Assembly (NCBI GenBank): GCA_964582265.1
Contig: CAZOQT010000003.1
Coordinates: 5,674-69,673, forward strand
Direction of reading: 5' to 3'
DNA length: 64,000 nt
DNA from: JBAZYK01 sp964582265
GTDB taxonomy: Bacteria; Patescibacteriota; Gracilibacteria; UBA1369
Shown here: positions 17,077 through 27,275 of the stretch, piece after piece
How positions within the stretch are numbered: position 1 is the first letter of the stretch
Layout: each line of letters opens with the position of its first letter
Made by a program: the position numbers and the translations under genes
The notes under the pieces: generated by a model
Database searches by the model: none
Seen by the model: only the letters and a program-made list of their open reading frames with translations
Told to the model about the DNA's origin: nothing

Positions 17077-18828
17077 TCATTTAATCCTCTGCACTGCCGT
17101 AATTATTTTTGGATTTGGTTCAACAATATTACCATGCCTGTCACTTATATTTTTCATGATCACCCTGTAACGTTCTTCGGGTTGACTGCTCATACCTCGC
17201 ACAAAGAGCTTAACTCCTTTGCCACTATGTTCAATGTGATCAATTTGAAGCTGATCCGTAATTTGCGAATTTATGATGTTTAAATCAGTAACTTCATAAT
17301 TTAAAGGATCTTCACTTGTAGAATTGGAAACATTTTCGTTAAATAAAATGTCAATTTGTCCCAATTGACCAATACCCTGAAAAACAGGACGTGGCGGATT
17401 TTTATCTGGCAAAATTTGTAAATTCAGATCCACATCACTAGAAATTTCCTGCTGAAAAACTCCCAAATTTTCTTTTTGCTTAAACTGATTACTTATTACA
17501 GAAAAACCCTGAGGTGCTTGCACAGTAACAGTATAATAATCTTCACTGGTGCCGGATTGTTTTGGAATGTATAAATTATAATTTTTTTCAAATTTAGCAG
17601 GCAGCGAGTAGCGATAATGCAGCTCTGTTTCTTCTCCTGGTTTTAACCTTACGATATTGCCAAAAATATGGAAAATCCCCTGATCTTCTTCATGTATATC
17701 GTTTTTATAATCTTCAGAGATTGCCAATAATTTTGCACCACGTGGAACAAAAGTTCGCACATATCCAGAATAAGTCCCAGAGATTGGAATATTTTCTACG
17801 CCATAATTATAAAAACGAATTCTTACGTCAGCAATCGCGTCAAATCCACCATCGCCATTTTCATTAAGGTTAACGCTGTAATTAATCTGTCTTTGTATGT
17901 AACGGTCAGTTTTAAGCCCAGCAAGATTTGCTTCATTTATAGCCAAGAAATCACTCTTTATTGTGTCAGGCCAATTGCCTCCCCAATTTTGTTCTTTGAC
18001 CATTTTTTCCAAGGTGGAATCCATAAAATAAAGTTGGATTTCCTTGGTTGCCAAACTGTGAGCCACAGTGTCTGCAATTTTGCGTAATTTAAAAGGACTG
18101 GTCGCGATTTTTTTAATCAACGCATCCGCAAAAGGCTTCAAAATTGATTTTCTATTTTTTAGCTGCTCTATGTCGTGTGTATCTATATCATGGACCTCAT
18201 CTTCCAGAGTTTCAAAAAGCGAAATTTGACTAAACATTTTTCCGTTTACCTCAATTGGTCCTGTCGCACCCAATAAATCTTCCAAAAAAGAGTAATTTAC
18301 GGCAATAACCCCATCAATCCTTTGCTGTGGTTTTGTGATGTGGAGCATACGCACAAGCTCTAAGGCGGTAGATGGAAAATCCGGATTAAAATTGGCGTCG
18401 CGGAAGGTATAACCTTTATACCATTCATCTTCCAGCATTTTACGCATTGGATATGGAGGCTCAATATAAGCATGCTTATCAATATCGCCATAAACATCGG
18501 ACACATCCAGTTTTGTTAACATTCCATTTTTAAAATGGGCGATTCCATAAGCTGCAATAAAACCTCCGGCAGGCCTAATTTCATGATTATTTTGAAAGAC
18601 AAAAAGATAATCGCGGCTACCAAAAGGAAGTCCTGTTAATTCCGGTAAGTAAGGCAAAAATATACGCAAACTACCCAGAACAGAAAAAATAAACAGAATC
18701 AAAAAAAGCAAAAACGCTAAAAGGCCCCAAAGAAAGTAATGCCTACGTTTTTTGTTTTGCGTCGAAATATCAGCTTTTTTCCTAAAAAAAGAGGTAACGC
18801 CAATTTTTAATTTATCCAAAAATTTCAT
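17077..18828 (-). CDS. DUF4012 family envelope protein
   Basis: A protein of about 583 residues with a cytoplasmic basic N-terminus, one membrane helix at about 30-55 (FLWGLLAFLLFLILFIF) and a large extracytoplasmic domain. DUF4012 markers are YLFVFQNNHEIRPAGGFIAA, then FRDANFNPDFPSTA. A beta-rich C-terminal region follows. DUF4012 proteins are common in CPR and Actinobacteria; some lie in polysaccharide loci, but no activity is established. The reading is open to a TTG at 18834; ATG at 18828 is preferred. It lies 23 bases downstream of lysS on the same strand. Confidence 0.88.
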   Translation of the reverse strand: MKFLDKLKIGVTSFFRKKADISTQNKKRRHYFLWGLLAFLLFLILFIFSVLGSLRIFLPYLPELTGLPFGSRDYLFVFQNNHEIRPAGGFIAAYGIAHFKNGMLTKLDVSDVYGDIDKHAYIEPPYPMRKMLEDEWYKGYTFRDANFNPDFPSTALELVRMLHITKPQQRIDGVIAVNYSFLEDLLGATGPIEVNGKMFSQISLFETLEDEVHDIDTHDIEQLKNRKSILKPFADALIKKIATSPFKLRKIADTVAHSLATKEIQLYFMDSTLEKMVKEQNWGGNWPDTIKSDFLAINEANLAGLKTDRYIQRQINYSVNLNENGDGGFDAIADVRIRFYNYGVENIPISGTYSGYVRTFVPRGAKLLAISEDYKNDIHEEDQGIFHIFGNIVRLKPGEETELHYRYSLPAKFEKNYNLYIPKQSGTSEDYYTVTVQAPQGFSVISNQFKQKENLGVFQQEISSDVDLNLQILPDKNPPRPVFQGIGQLGQIDILFNENVSNSTSEDPLNYEVTDLNIINSQITDQLQIDHIEHSGKGVKLFVRGMSSQPEERYRVIMKNISDRHGNIVEPNPKIITAVQRIK

Positions 18829-18851
18829 ACTCAATTACTAATTGCTAATTA

Positions 18852-20552
18852 TTAATTTTCCGGCCTCATAATTGGGAAAAGGACAGTATCTTTAAGATTA
18901 TCCTGATTTGTAATCAAAGCCATAAAACGATCTATACCCATTCCCCAGCCGGACATTGGAGGCATTCCGTGTTCCATTGCCATAATAAAATCTTCATCCA
19001 TTGGCATGGCTTCTTCGTCACCGGCAGCCTTAGCATCCGCCTGGCGCATTAATCTTCCTCGCTGATCAAGTGGATCCACAAGCTCTGAATACGCATTCAC
19101 AATTTCCCAGGAATTCACCAATAATTGGAAAGTATCAGCTAAACGCTCATCAGTGTCGTTACGGCGCGCGAGTGGTTTGGTATCAACCGGATGCTTAATT
19201 ACAAACGCCGGTTGAATTAAAGAAGGCCTGGAAACTTTTTTATAAAGCGCATCGCATAAATTGCCGTAGCCCATCGTTTCGGCTTTTTCTATCACGATTT
19301 TTTTGCGTTTGGTTTCTGCACGCAATTTGTCAGCATCACCGTAAAAATCCAAAATATTAATGCCACAATCTTTTTCTATCAGCTCCACAAAATTAAGTCT
19401 TGGCCATGGTGGGGTAAAATCTATAATTTGTTCTTTGCCTTCATGGTCCTTGCAAGTTACTTTTAATGGATTTTCTTCGGCTTCTGCTTTGGCCGCGTTT
19501 ACACGCTTCAAAGTTTCTACAATCAATTTTTCCGTAAAATTCATATTGTCCTGAAAATTCCAGTAAGCACCATAATATTCAAGCATCGTGAATTCTTGAA
19601 GATGAGAAGGGTCCATGCCTTCATTGCGGAAACATTTTGCAAATTCATAAACCCGCTCAAAACCGCCAACTACTGCACGTTTTAAATAAGTTTCTGGCGC
19701 GATTCTTAAATACATATCAATATCAAGCGCATTGTGATGCGTTATAAATGGCTTTGCTGCAGCTCCTGAAGGAATTGAAGTCAAAATCGGCGTTTCTACT
19801 TCCACGAATCCAGCAGCGTCCAAAAACTTGCGAATTTCAGTAATTAATCGTGTGCGCAGCAAAAATCGCGCATAAGTATCTGGGTCAGTTAATAAGTCCA
19901 GATAACGCTTTCTATATTTAAGTTCTGTGTCTGCTATGCCATGAAATTTTTCTGGAAGAGGCCGCAAAGTCTTGGAAAGCAGTTGGTAAGACTGAACCAG
20001 CAAAGTCAGTTCACCATGTTTGGTTAAAAAAAGTTCACCAGTAACACCAATAAAATCGCCAACATCAATTTTTTTGAGCAGTTTATAAGCTTCTGGTGGC
20101 AAGATTCTTCCTTGATCCGCGGCTGATTTTGTACCTTCCGGATCATTTGCAGTGCCTGGATCCATCGTTACAAAATCCTGCATAAATGCAATCTGTAGTT
20201 TTCCACTAAAGTCTTGTAAATGAGCAAAAGTTAGTTTGCCGTGTGGACGCATCAACATAATCCTTCCCGCCATTTTAACTTTACAATTTGGCTTTGCCAC
20301 AATGTCTTCCACAAATCTAAGCGAGCTTTTTCCGGCAAGTACACGCGCTTCTTCTACACTGTGGGTCCTTTCAAAACGCTCGGCGTAAGGCAAAATTTTC
20401 AAATCTTTTATCTCGCCAAGTTTCTTTTTGCGTTCATCAAATTCATCAGTTGGGGTTAATTGGCTTTGTTGTTGATTTTGAATATCTTCATTCTTGGAAC
20501 TTTTTTTGTTTTGTGAATTTTGATCAGAATTGTTTTTTTTCGTAGAGGTCAT
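18852..20552 (-). CDS. lysS: Lysyl-tRNA synthetase, class II
   Basis: Charges tRNA-Lys. An OB-fold anticodon-binding domain (about 60-175, with VKMAGRIMLMRPHGKLTFAH) precedes the class II core. Motif 1 surrounds FLDAAGFVEVETPIL, motif 2 is FAKCFRNEGMDPSHLQEFT, and motif 3 is MPPMSGWGMGIDRFMALITN near the C-terminus. ATG at 20552 is chosen over the TTG at 20570; it gives 566 residues, about 65 more than E. coli LysS, due to a Lys/Asn/Gln-rich N-terminal tail of about 45 residues. The tail may be disordered and tRNA-contacting, which is inference. Confidence 0.96.
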   Translation of the reverse strand: MTSTKKNNSDQNSQNKKSSKNEDIQNQQQSQLTPTDEFDERKKKLGEIKDLKILPYAERFERTHSVEEARVLAGKSSLRFVEDIVAKPNCKVKMAGRIMLMRPHGKLTFAHLQDFSGKLQIAFMQDFVTMDPGTANDPEGTKSAADQGRILPPEAYKLLKKIDVGDFIGVTGELFLTKHGELTLLVQSYQLLSKTLRPLPEKFHGIADTELKYRKRYLDLLTDPDTYARFLLRTRLITEIRKFLDAAGFVEVETPILTSIPSGAAAKPFITHHNALDIDMYLRIAPETYLKRAVVGGFERVYEFAKCFRNEGMDPSHLQEFTMLEYYGAYWNFQDNMNFTEKLIVETLKRVNAAKAEAEENPLKVTCKDHEGKEQIIDFTPPWPRLNFVELIEKDCGINILDFYGDADKLRAETKRKKIVIEKAETMGYGNLCDALYKKVSRPSLIQPAFVIKHPVDTKPLARRNDTDERLADTFQLLVNSWEIVNAYSELVDPLDQRGRLMRQADAKAAGDEEAMPMDEDFIMAMEHGMPPMSGWGMGIDRFMALITNQDNLKDTVLFPIMRPEN

Positions 20553-20736
20553 ATTTTGTTCAAAATACAAAGATAAAGCTTCAACACTTTACCACAAAAA
20601 AATCAAGGAATAAATATGCTTAAGCCTTTTTCATACGTCCAGATTAAAACCTATAAATTTAATTATGTCTTCTTGCCATATTTGAAAATGCGATTTGCAT
20701 AAGCCATAATAATAACTATTACTATAAAGCTGCTAT

Positions 20737-21300
20737 ATGAGTGTATTAGAAAAAATTAAGAGCACCATGAATAGAATTTTCCACCCCAGAATGTCGGAGC
20801 GGCTTGGAGTAAGGCTGGACAAGGTCAAAGAAGCAGAGATTACGGCAGAAATAAAAGCGGATCTTGAATTGAAAAGAGATAACGTGCGTTCCGAAATCCT
20901 GGATGTGTTAGGTAATTGCGAGGTGTTGTTTGAGCTTGGCGCGGCTAGAGGCACGCAAATTGATTCAGTTTATGAATTTAGCACCAATACCAACTATGAA
21001 GCTATCAAGAAGTACATGCAAAAAGTTTTGGAAGAAGCTAATAAAAACGATATTAAAGCAATTGCTTTGTTCGCTCCCCAAGTACCTAAACTGGCAGCCG
21101 AGCAATTGACCTGCGCCCGTGCTATGCGTGATGCACTCTTGGATAATTATGAAAACTTACAAAGCTTTAAAAAGATAGTCATTATTTTAAATCCAGCTGA
21201 AACAGTTCAATCTGATCCGTCCCTTAGAATCGACGAAATCGAAAATATTTACAAAAAAGTTTTTGGACAAAATAAAAAAACTCAAGTCCAATCAACATAA
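20737..21300 (+). CDS. Unrecognised soluble protein, weak macro-domain resemblance
   Basis: A 187-residue protein with no signal peptide or membrane segment. The N-terminal third is charged and helical. Residues about 110-160 (DIKAIALFAPQVPKLAAEQL, AMRDALLDNYENL, KKIVIILNP) follow the alternating pattern of the macro-domain C-terminal half (IAFPxxxxGxxG, helix, VxIVL), but the glycine-rich ADP-ribose loop is absent. I do not assign a function. A TATAAA element lies 8 bases before the ATG, so a leaderless transcript is possible. It converges on dnaB with 8 bases between them. Confidence 0.6.
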   Translation: MSVLEKIKSTMNRIFHPRMSERLGVRLDKVKEAEITAEIKADLELKRDNVRSEILDVLGNCEVLFELGAARGTQIDSVYEFSTNTNYEAIKKYMQKVLEEANKNDIKAIALFAPQVPKLAAEQLTCARAMRDALLDNYENLQSFKKIVIILNPAETVQSDPSLRIDEIENIYKKVFGQNKKTQVQST

Positions 21301-21308
21301 ACTCTGCA

Positions 21309-22679
21309 CTAATCCATTGGGACGTAATCGTTCATCTTCCGGCTTCGGTCGATACTTATAAAACGCATTTGCTCTTTTTTAAAGCCAAGTTCTACGTGAC
21401 CAGTTGGTCCATTTCTATGTTTGCGAATAAACACATCAGTGACGCCTTTACGCTCTGTATCTTCTTCATAATAGTCTTCACGGTAAAGCATCATTACTAC
21501 ATCGGCATCTTGTTCAATCGCGCCTGATTCACGCAGGTCTGAAAGTTGTGGTACTTTACTTGGTCTAAGTTCTACGGCACGACTCAATTGTGACAAAGCC
21601 AAAATAGGGATTCTAAGTTCACGCGCCAACCCCTTAAGAGCGCGTGAAATTTCTGAAATTTCCTGAACACGATTAGTTTGATTAAAACCAGATTTACCCG
21701 CGCTCATCAGCTGCAAGTAATCAATTACCAGAAAGTCCAAGCCATGTTCCATTTGCAGTCTTCTGGCTTTAGCGCGTAGTTCCGCAATCGAATTTCCGAC
21801 GGAATCATCAATATAAATTTTCATTGTATAAAGCTCATCCATCACTCCTCCAATGCGCATAAAGTCAGCCTCAGTTAATTTTCCGGTACGCAATTTCCAG
21901 GAATCTACAGAAAGTAATGAGCAGAACATGCGCTCTACAAGCTGCTCTTTGGACATTTCAAGCGAAATAATTCCACAGCAATAGCCTTTCTTTGCTACAT
22001 TTTGCGCTATGTTAAGAGCAAAAGCGGTTTTACCCATAGAAGGACGTGCTGCCAAAATCACCAAATCCGCTGGCTGTAATCCAGATAAAACATTGTCCAA
22101 ATCTCTATATCCCGTAGGTATACCGCGATATTTATCCTTCATGTTTGGATCATGCAGTTCAGTAATTTTGTCGTAGGTGGTATTCAGGACGTCTTTAATA
22201 TGTACAAATCTATCCTTCAAAAAAGTCTGTGAAACGCCAAATAAAGACTTTTCTGCTTCTTCCAGCAAGTTTTCCAGCGCTTCCGTTTGATTGTAACCAA
22301 GTGAAGAAATCAAGTCCCCAGCCTTAATCAATCTGCGCAAAGTGGCCTTTTGTTTGATGATCATCGCGTACTGAAAAACGTGCGACGCGGTTGGTACTTC
22401 GTTGGTTAGAGCCGCTAAATAAGAGGCTCCGCCAATTTGGTCCAGCTGCTTTCTATCTTCCAGTAAGTTTGAAACTGTTAGCAAATCTATTGGGTTTCTG
22501 CGATCAAAAAGATCAAAAATGGTTTGATAAATTATGCCATGACTTTCATGATAAAAATCTTCCGCTTTCAAAAAATCAGCAATTTTGGAGACAGCTTCCT
22601 TATCTATAAGCAAACTGCCGATTGTTGATCTTTCGGCATCTAAACTATGTGGCGGAACTTTTAGAAAGGGTTGGTCCAT
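21309..22679 (-). CDS. dnaB: Replicative DNA helicase
   Basis: DnaB is the hexameric helicase of the replisome. The N-terminal all-helical primase/loader-binding domain (PPHSLDAERSTIGSLLIDKE) is followed by the RecA-like motor. Walker A is AARPSMGKTAFALN, the Walker B strand is FLVIDYLQLM, and the arginine-finger region includes ALSQLSRAVE and SDLRESGAIEQDADVVMMLY. Its 456 residues match the family and there is no intein. It is monocistronic as far as can be seen, flanked by a convergent hypothetical gene and the divergent yraN. Confidence 0.97.
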   Translation of the reverse strand: MDQPFLKVPPHSLDAERSTIGSLLIDKEAVSKIADFLKAEDFYHESHGIIYQTIFDLFDRRNPIDLLTVSNLLEDRKQLDQIGGASYLAALTNEVPTASHVFQYAMIIKQKATLRRLIKAGDLISSLGYNQTEALENLLEEAEKSLFGVSQTFLKDRFVHIKDVLNTTYDKITELHDPNMKDKYRGIPTGYRDLDNVLSGLQPADLVILAARPSMGKTAFALNIAQNVAKKGYCCGIISLEMSKEQLVERMFCSLLSVDSWKLRTGKLTEADFMRIGGVMDELYTMKIYIDDSVGNSIAELRAKARRLQMEHGLDFLVIDYLQLMSAGKSGFNQTNRVQEISEISRALKGLARELRIPILALSQLSRAVELRPSKVPQLSDLRESGAIEQDADVVMMLYREDYYEEDTERKGVTDVFIRKHRNGPTGHVELGFKKEQMRFISIDRSRKMNDYVPMD

Positions 22680-22839
22680 TGATAAATTTGTAAAACGCTC
22701 GGCTTGCTCGCGTTTGGTGTTTGGGATTCCAAGTCTCCCACTATTTCATAATTTTTTCAAAAGTTTTTAATGTCGATCTGGTAGCCTGGATATAGTTGAG
22801 CCATAAGCCATCAAAAAATATCAACATATCTAATCAGTC

Positions 22840-23205
22840 ATGTTTCAAAAAAACTATCAAGTAAAAAAACGGAATTTGGGAAAATGGGGCGAACAGGTAG
22901 CTGCCGAATTTTTAATTAGCAAGGGCTATAAAATTATTGCCCAAAACTTTTATTTACGTGCAGGAGAATTGGATATAATTGCCAAAAAAGATGGTATACT
23001 AAGCTTCGTGGAAGTAAAAACCAGAAGCACGGAAAATTTTGGCTCTGCGCAGGAAAGTCTAAGTCAAAACAAAAAGCGCGCATTAAGGCGGTCCATCCAA
23101 AATTATCTGCAGCTCCTTCCACCGTGCAGTTGGCAGCTGGACCTGATCGCCATTGACCTGCGCCAAGACAAGGCTACACTCAAACATTTTAAAAATATCC
23201 TTTAA
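22840..23205 (+). CDS. YraN family (UPF0102) endonuclease-like protein
   Basis: A 121-residue protein of the restriction-endonuclease-like fold. The family signature is complete: GKWGEQVAAEFLISKGYKI, then RAGELDIIAKKDGILSFVEV and KTRS (the E-x-D...ExK catalytic pattern). Its cellular role is not well established, although it often lies near rnhB, smf/dprA and comM. Here it starts a tight plus-strand cluster with a PEGA protein (2 bases on), an aminotransferase and comM, a setting that fits DNA processing or uptake. Confidence 0.92.
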   Translation: MFQKNYQVKKRNLGKWGEQVAAEFLISKGYKIIAQNFYLRAGELDIIAKKDGILSFVEVKTRSTENFGSAQESLSQNKKRALRRSIQNYLQLLPPCSWQLDLIAIDLRQDKATLKHFKNIL

Positions 23206-23207
23206 AA

Positions 23208-24326
23208 ATGATTCCAGAAACAAGCAAAAAAAAACTTTACCTGGGCCTACTGATTATTGGTGTTATTTTTGGTGTTTTGTTCTTAATTTGGGCCTTTTTA
23301 CTTAATCGCGCAACCATCAAAATTACGGCTAAGGCTCCATATTTTATCACAATTAAAAATTTAAAAACTGTTCCCTGCTCAGAAGATGAATGTAAGTCCA
23401 TAATTGCGCCTGGTGAATACACCATCATCATTCAAAAAAATGGATATAAAGACGAGCAACGTAATATCAAATTGCCATTACGTGGTGTTGATGAGGAAAA
23501 AATCTCTCTAAATTTCATACCTGTGCTTACTGACGGTGTAAAAATTGAAAAATCAAATAGCAAGCCATCACCTTTAAGCGCTCAGGCAGGCAAGATTTTT
23601 TATGATCAAACAGGTCAATACGCAGCTTTTCTCAAACGCAATGAAGGCAATTTTCTTCAAACACTATATTTACAGAATTTAGATCAAAACAATGAGGTGC
23701 AAGCTGCGGTACCAGTAACTTCTTTTATTAGAGATCTAAATAATTACGTGATTCGCATCTCCCCCGATCGCCAAAAAATAATTGTTATAGATCAGCAAAA
23801 TGATAATTCCAATTTATATTTGGTTGATTTAAAAATCAAAAGTCGCCAAAATCTTTTGAAATATCCAGTAATTAGGGATGCAAAATGGCTGCCTAATAAT
23901 CAGGATTTTTTGTTTCAGGCGCGCGCGGAAAAAAGTCTTAGTGAAGGATTATTTCTTTATGCCAATAATAAAGTGCTCGCGCTTAATTTGAAAACAAACC
24001 TAAATGACGTTGCGATTGTAGATAATGAAAAGCTGATTGCCGCAACAATTCAACAAATACCTGGATCCAGTAATTTAAGTGAAATTGAAGGCACCGGCGT
24101 TGCATTGGGAGAAAATTTTGATAACTTAATTCTCTCCACAGGTACGGTCAAAGACACGAAGCGGTTTATTTATTTTGTAGATTTTTCGCTTAAGACCAAT
24201 GAAGCGATTTTAATCAAAGGAACACCCGGCACAAAGCTTCCAGATGAGGTAAAACTAAACGCCGCAGGTAACACGCTTTTGATTATAAATGGAGACGAGC
24301 AAACAAGTCTGCAATTTTCAGAGTAA
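23208..24326 (+). CDS. Membrane-anchored PEGA-domain protein
   Basis: A 372-residue protein with one N-terminal membrane helix (LYLGLLIIGVIFGVLFLIWAF, about 11-31) and an extracytoplasmic body. Residues about 40-105 form a PEGA domain (APGEYTIIIQKNGYKDEQRN, then IKLP). The rest (about 110-370) has beta-propeller-like repeats (ISPDRQKIIVID, DAKWLPNNQDFLFQAR). PEGA proteins are surface-associated and probably structural. The gene starts 2 bases after yraN and ends 2 bases before the aminotransferase, so the three are one transcription unit. Confidence 0.82.
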   Translation: MIPETSKKKLYLGLLIIGVIFGVLFLIWAFLLNRATIKITAKAPYFITIKNLKTVPCSEDECKSIIAPGEYTIIIQKNGYKDEQRNIKLPLRGVDEEKISLNFIPVLTDGVKIEKSNSKPSPLSAQAGKIFYDQTGQYAAFLKRNEGNFLQTLYLQNLDQNNEVQAAVPVTSFIRDLNNYVIRISPDRQKIIVIDQQNDNSNLYLVDLKIKSRQNLLKYPVIRDAKWLPNNQDFLFQARAEKSLSEGLFLYANNKVLALNLKTNLNDVAIVDNEKLIAATIQQIPGSSNLSEIEGTGVALGENFDNLILSTGTVKDTKRFIYFVDFSLKTNEAILIKGTPGTKLPDEVKLNAAGNTLLIINGDEQTSLQFSE

Positions 24327-24328
24327 AG

Positions 24329-25540
24329 ATGATCAATAAAATCGAACAAACACGCCGTGAATTAATTAAAAAGGGTAAAAAAATTATTAACCTTTCTTCA
24401 GGTAATCCTGGCGAATTTGGTATTTTATTCCCGCAAAATATTTTAAAAGCAGGATATTCAAAATTTCTAAATAACCTAAGCTACAAGCCGGATCCTAAAG
24501 GTGATATTAGTGCCAGAAAGGCCATCACCAAGTTTTACAGCAAAAGAAATTTTAAAATAAATTCAGATCAGATTGTTTTAACTTCCGGAACCAGCGAAAG
24601 TTATTTTCATCTTTTCAAATTACTTTGTGCACCCGGTGATGAAGTGCTTTTTCCAAAACCTTCATATCCGCTTTTTGAAGAAATCGCGCGATTGGCGGAA
24701 GTTAAATGTTCCTTTTACAGACTGGCAGAAGAGGCTGGTTGGCAAATCGATCTTGACCATCTAAAGTCTAAAATAAAGCATGGCACCAAAGCCATCGTTT
24801 TAATTTCTCCAAGCAATCCAACTGGTGCAGTATTGTCAAAAAAAACTTTGGAAGAAGTGATTAAAATTGCTGCAGAAAATAATTTAGCGATTATCAGTGA
24901 TGAAGTTTTTTCCGAATTTATTTTTGATCAAAAAGAGTTCCCGCGTGTTGCGCAGCTTCATCAAAAAATGCTGCTTAATATGAAAGCGGAATTCAGTAAT
25001 CAAAAGGCTAAAAATGGTCTAAATAATTTACAGATTTATACATTAAGCGGGATTTCTAAGGCATATGCTTTACCTGGTTTAAAACTCGCTTGGATTATTA
25101 CAACTTGCCCTACTGCAAATATTTTGGGAGAAAAAGTGGATAATTTAGAAAGACATGCCGATGCTTTTTTGGCCTGTAATCAAATCACTCAAAATTTGCT
25201 TCCGGATATAATTAATAAAGGCAATAATTTCATAATTAAGTATAAAAAAAATCTGGAAAGAAATCGGAATTTGGCAATGAATATTTTAGGGGACTGCCCA
25301 AATATTAGCTTTCATAAACCGGAAGGTGGAATGTATCTTTTTGCTAAAATCAGGGAGCTTGGTAAACTTTCCGATGAAGATTTTGTAGTTAAATTAATGC
25401 AGGAAACAGCCATTTTTGCCCATCCTGGCTATTTTTATGATTACGATGAAGATCTTTATATCTTGATCAGCTTTTTGATGCCCCAATCCAAACTTAAAAC
25501 AAACTTGGAAAAGCTGGTTAAATTTATTAAAAGAATTTAG
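24329..25540 (+). CDS. PLP-dependent class I/II aminotransferase
   Basis: A fold-type I aminotransferase. Landmarks are the N-terminal substrate loop LSSGNPGEFG, SPSNPTGAVLS (the Asn that contacts PLP), IISDEVFSEF (the Asp) and SGISKAYALPGLKLAW with the Schiff-base lysine, followed by the C-terminal domain. At 403 residues it is normal for AspC/AlaA-type enzymes. The amino-acid substrate cannot be told from sequence; the PLP-phosphate Arg is less typical (GLKLAW instead of GLRxG). ATG at 24329 overlaps nothing and lies 2 bases after the PEGA gene. Confidence 0.88.
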   Translation: MINKIEQTRRELIKKGKKIINLSSGNPGEFGILFPQNILKAGYSKFLNNLSYKPDPKGDISARKAITKFYSKRNFKINSDQIVLTSGTSESYFHLFKLLCAPGDEVLFPKPSYPLFEEIARLAEVKCSFYRLAEEAGWQIDLDHLKSKIKHGTKAIVLISPSNPTGAVLSKKTLEEVIKIAAENNLAIISDEVFSEFIFDQKEFPRVAQLHQKMLLNMKAEFSNQKAKNGLNNLQIYTLSGISKAYALPGLKLAWIITTCPTANILGEKVDNLERHADAFLACNQITQNLLPDIINKGNNFIIKYKKNLERNRNLAMNILGDCPNISFHKPEGGMYLFAKIRELGKLSDEDFVVKLMQETAIFAHPGYFYDYDEDLYILISFLMPQSKLKTNLEKLVKFIKRI

Positions 25541-25611
25541 GAAAATTTCATAATTGGTTTAAAAATATTTAATCACATGAGATTAAAATGTTGGCTCATT
25601 AATTATTTTTT

Positions 25612-27177
25612 ATGGCCATTAAAATTTTTTCATGCTTAAGTCAGGGCATAGAAGGCAAGCTTGTGGAAGTGGAGGTAGATATTTTGCAGGGACTTCCTGC
25701 TTTTTCAATTGTGGGTTTGGGCGATGCCGCCGTCCAGGAAGCCAAGGAACGCTTAAGGTCAGCCATTAAAAATAGCGGGTTTAATTATCCCCAAACCAAA
25801 AAAATAATTAATTTAGCGCCTGCAGATTTGCGCAAACATGGACCACAATTCGATTTGCCGATGGCAATTGGGCTTATTGCTGCCTCTAAGCAGATTTCAG
25901 AAAAACTATTGCTTGAATTGCAGAAAGTTTTAATAATCGGAGAATTGGCTTTGGATGGATCAGTTAGGGCGGTGAATGGCATTTTGAATGTGGCTCTTTT
26001 TGCAAAAGAGCATGGCTGGCAAAAAGTCTTGATACCTGCGGAAAATTTAGCGGAAGCAGCGCTTGTGCGTGATCTGGAGATAATTCCGATTAGTCATTTT
26101 AGGCAAATTGCGGCGCCAGAAAAAATTTTCACGCAAGCAACAATTTTAGAAATTTCGTCGCGAGCCACCAAAAAAACACCAGAGCATATTTCTTTAGGCA
26201 ATTCTCAGGAGCAAACAGAGAGTGTCGATTTTGCTGATATCGCAGGGCAGGATATCGCCAAGAGAGCTTTAACTATAAGTGCCGCTGGCGGACACCATTT
26301 ACTTTTAACCGGGTCACCTGGCGTAGGCAAAACTTTATTGGCCAAAGCTTTGCCTGGGATTTTACCACCATTAAATGAGGCCGAAATGCTGCAAGTTATG
26401 CAAGTTTATTCTTCGGCCGGACTATTAAATGGAAAAGTCATCACGCAAAGGCCTTTTAGGCAGGTTCATCCAACTTCTTCTTTATTGGCTTTAACAGGCG
26501 GGGGAAACAAGTTAAGCCCAGGCGAAATTTCTTTGTCTCATCATGGAGTTTTATTTCTGGACGAAATTGCGGAGTTTCCACGTGGCCACCTGGAAAGCCT
26601 GCGACAACCTTTGGAAGAAAAGGAAATTTACATCTCTCGTGCTTCTGGGACAGTCAAATATCCAGCCAAATTTATGCTGATTGCAGGCATGAATCCATGC
26701 CCTTGTGGTTACTATGGTGATCCAAAAAAAGCCTGTTCGTGTCTGCCTTTTCAGGTAAGGAATTATCAGAAAAAAATATCAGGACCAGTTAGGGATCGAA
26801 TCGATTTAATGATCGAAGTACCGCGCGAGGCCATTACCAAATTCCAGTCTTCAAATGGTAATTCGGAAAATTCCAGTCAATTCAGGCAAAAAGTACTGTT
26901 AGCTCGCCAAATTCAGGCCTCGCGCTTTAAAGAATCTCAACACATCACATCCAAAACCAATAGCGAAATGACGCCGGGTGAAATCAAAAAACACTGTGTT
27001 TTAAATCGTGATTCGCAGGAATTATTAAGGTTAGCCAACGAAAAATATAATTTTTCCGGACGTAATTATCAGCAAATATTAAAAACGGCGCGCACCATTG
27101 CCGATTTGGAAAAACACGAGCAAATAGCTTTGGAAGACTTAAGTGAGGCCCTGCAACTGCGTCAGCCAACATCATAA
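25612..27177 (+). CDS. comM: YifB/ComM family Mg-chelatase-like AAA+ ATPase
   Basis: ComM is a branch-migration helicase that extends recombination during natural transformation. The N-terminal Lon-protease-like domain (GLPAFSIVGLGDAAVQEAKE, then RLRSAI) leads into the Mg-chelatase AAA+ core. Walker A is GSPGVGKTLLAKALPG, Walker B is GVLFLDEIAEFPRGHLES, and a GMNPCPCGYYGD zinc-like loop follows. The C-terminal domain ends IALEDLSEALQLRQP. It is 521 residues, the family norm. Its position after yraN and the aminotransferase, with dprA and recA elsewhere in the window, supports a transformation role. Confidence 0.95.
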   Translation: MAIKIFSCLSQGIEGKLVEVEVDILQGLPAFSIVGLGDAAVQEAKERLRSAIKNSGFNYPQTKKIINLAPADLRKHGPQFDLPMAIGLIAASKQISEKLLLELQKVLIIGELALDGSVRAVNGILNVALFAKEHGWQKVLIPAENLAEAALVRDLEIIPISHFRQIAAPEKIFTQATILEISSRATKKTPEHISLGNSQEQTESVDFADIAGQDIAKRALTISAAGGHHLLLTGSPGVGKTLLAKALPGILPPLNEAEMLQVMQVYSSAGLLNGKVITQRPFRQVHPTSSLLALTGGGNKLSPGEISLSHHGVLFLDEIAEFPRGHLESLRQPLEEKEIYISRASGTVKYPAKFMLIAGMNPCPCGYYGDPKKACSCLPFQVRNYQKKISGPVRDRIDLMIEVPREAITKFQSSNGNSENSSQFRQKVLLARQIQASRFKESQHITSKTNSEMTPGEIKKHCVLNRDSQELLRLANEKYNFSGRNYQQILKTARTIADLEKHEQIALEDLSEALQLRQPTS

Positions 27178-27275
27178 TTATCCAAAAAGCACACCTTGTA
27201 ATAGTTCAGGTAAAACGGAAAAAATAATAATACCCTCGCCATTTAGTCCAAGATTTGTTTATAATGTCGTTTGCT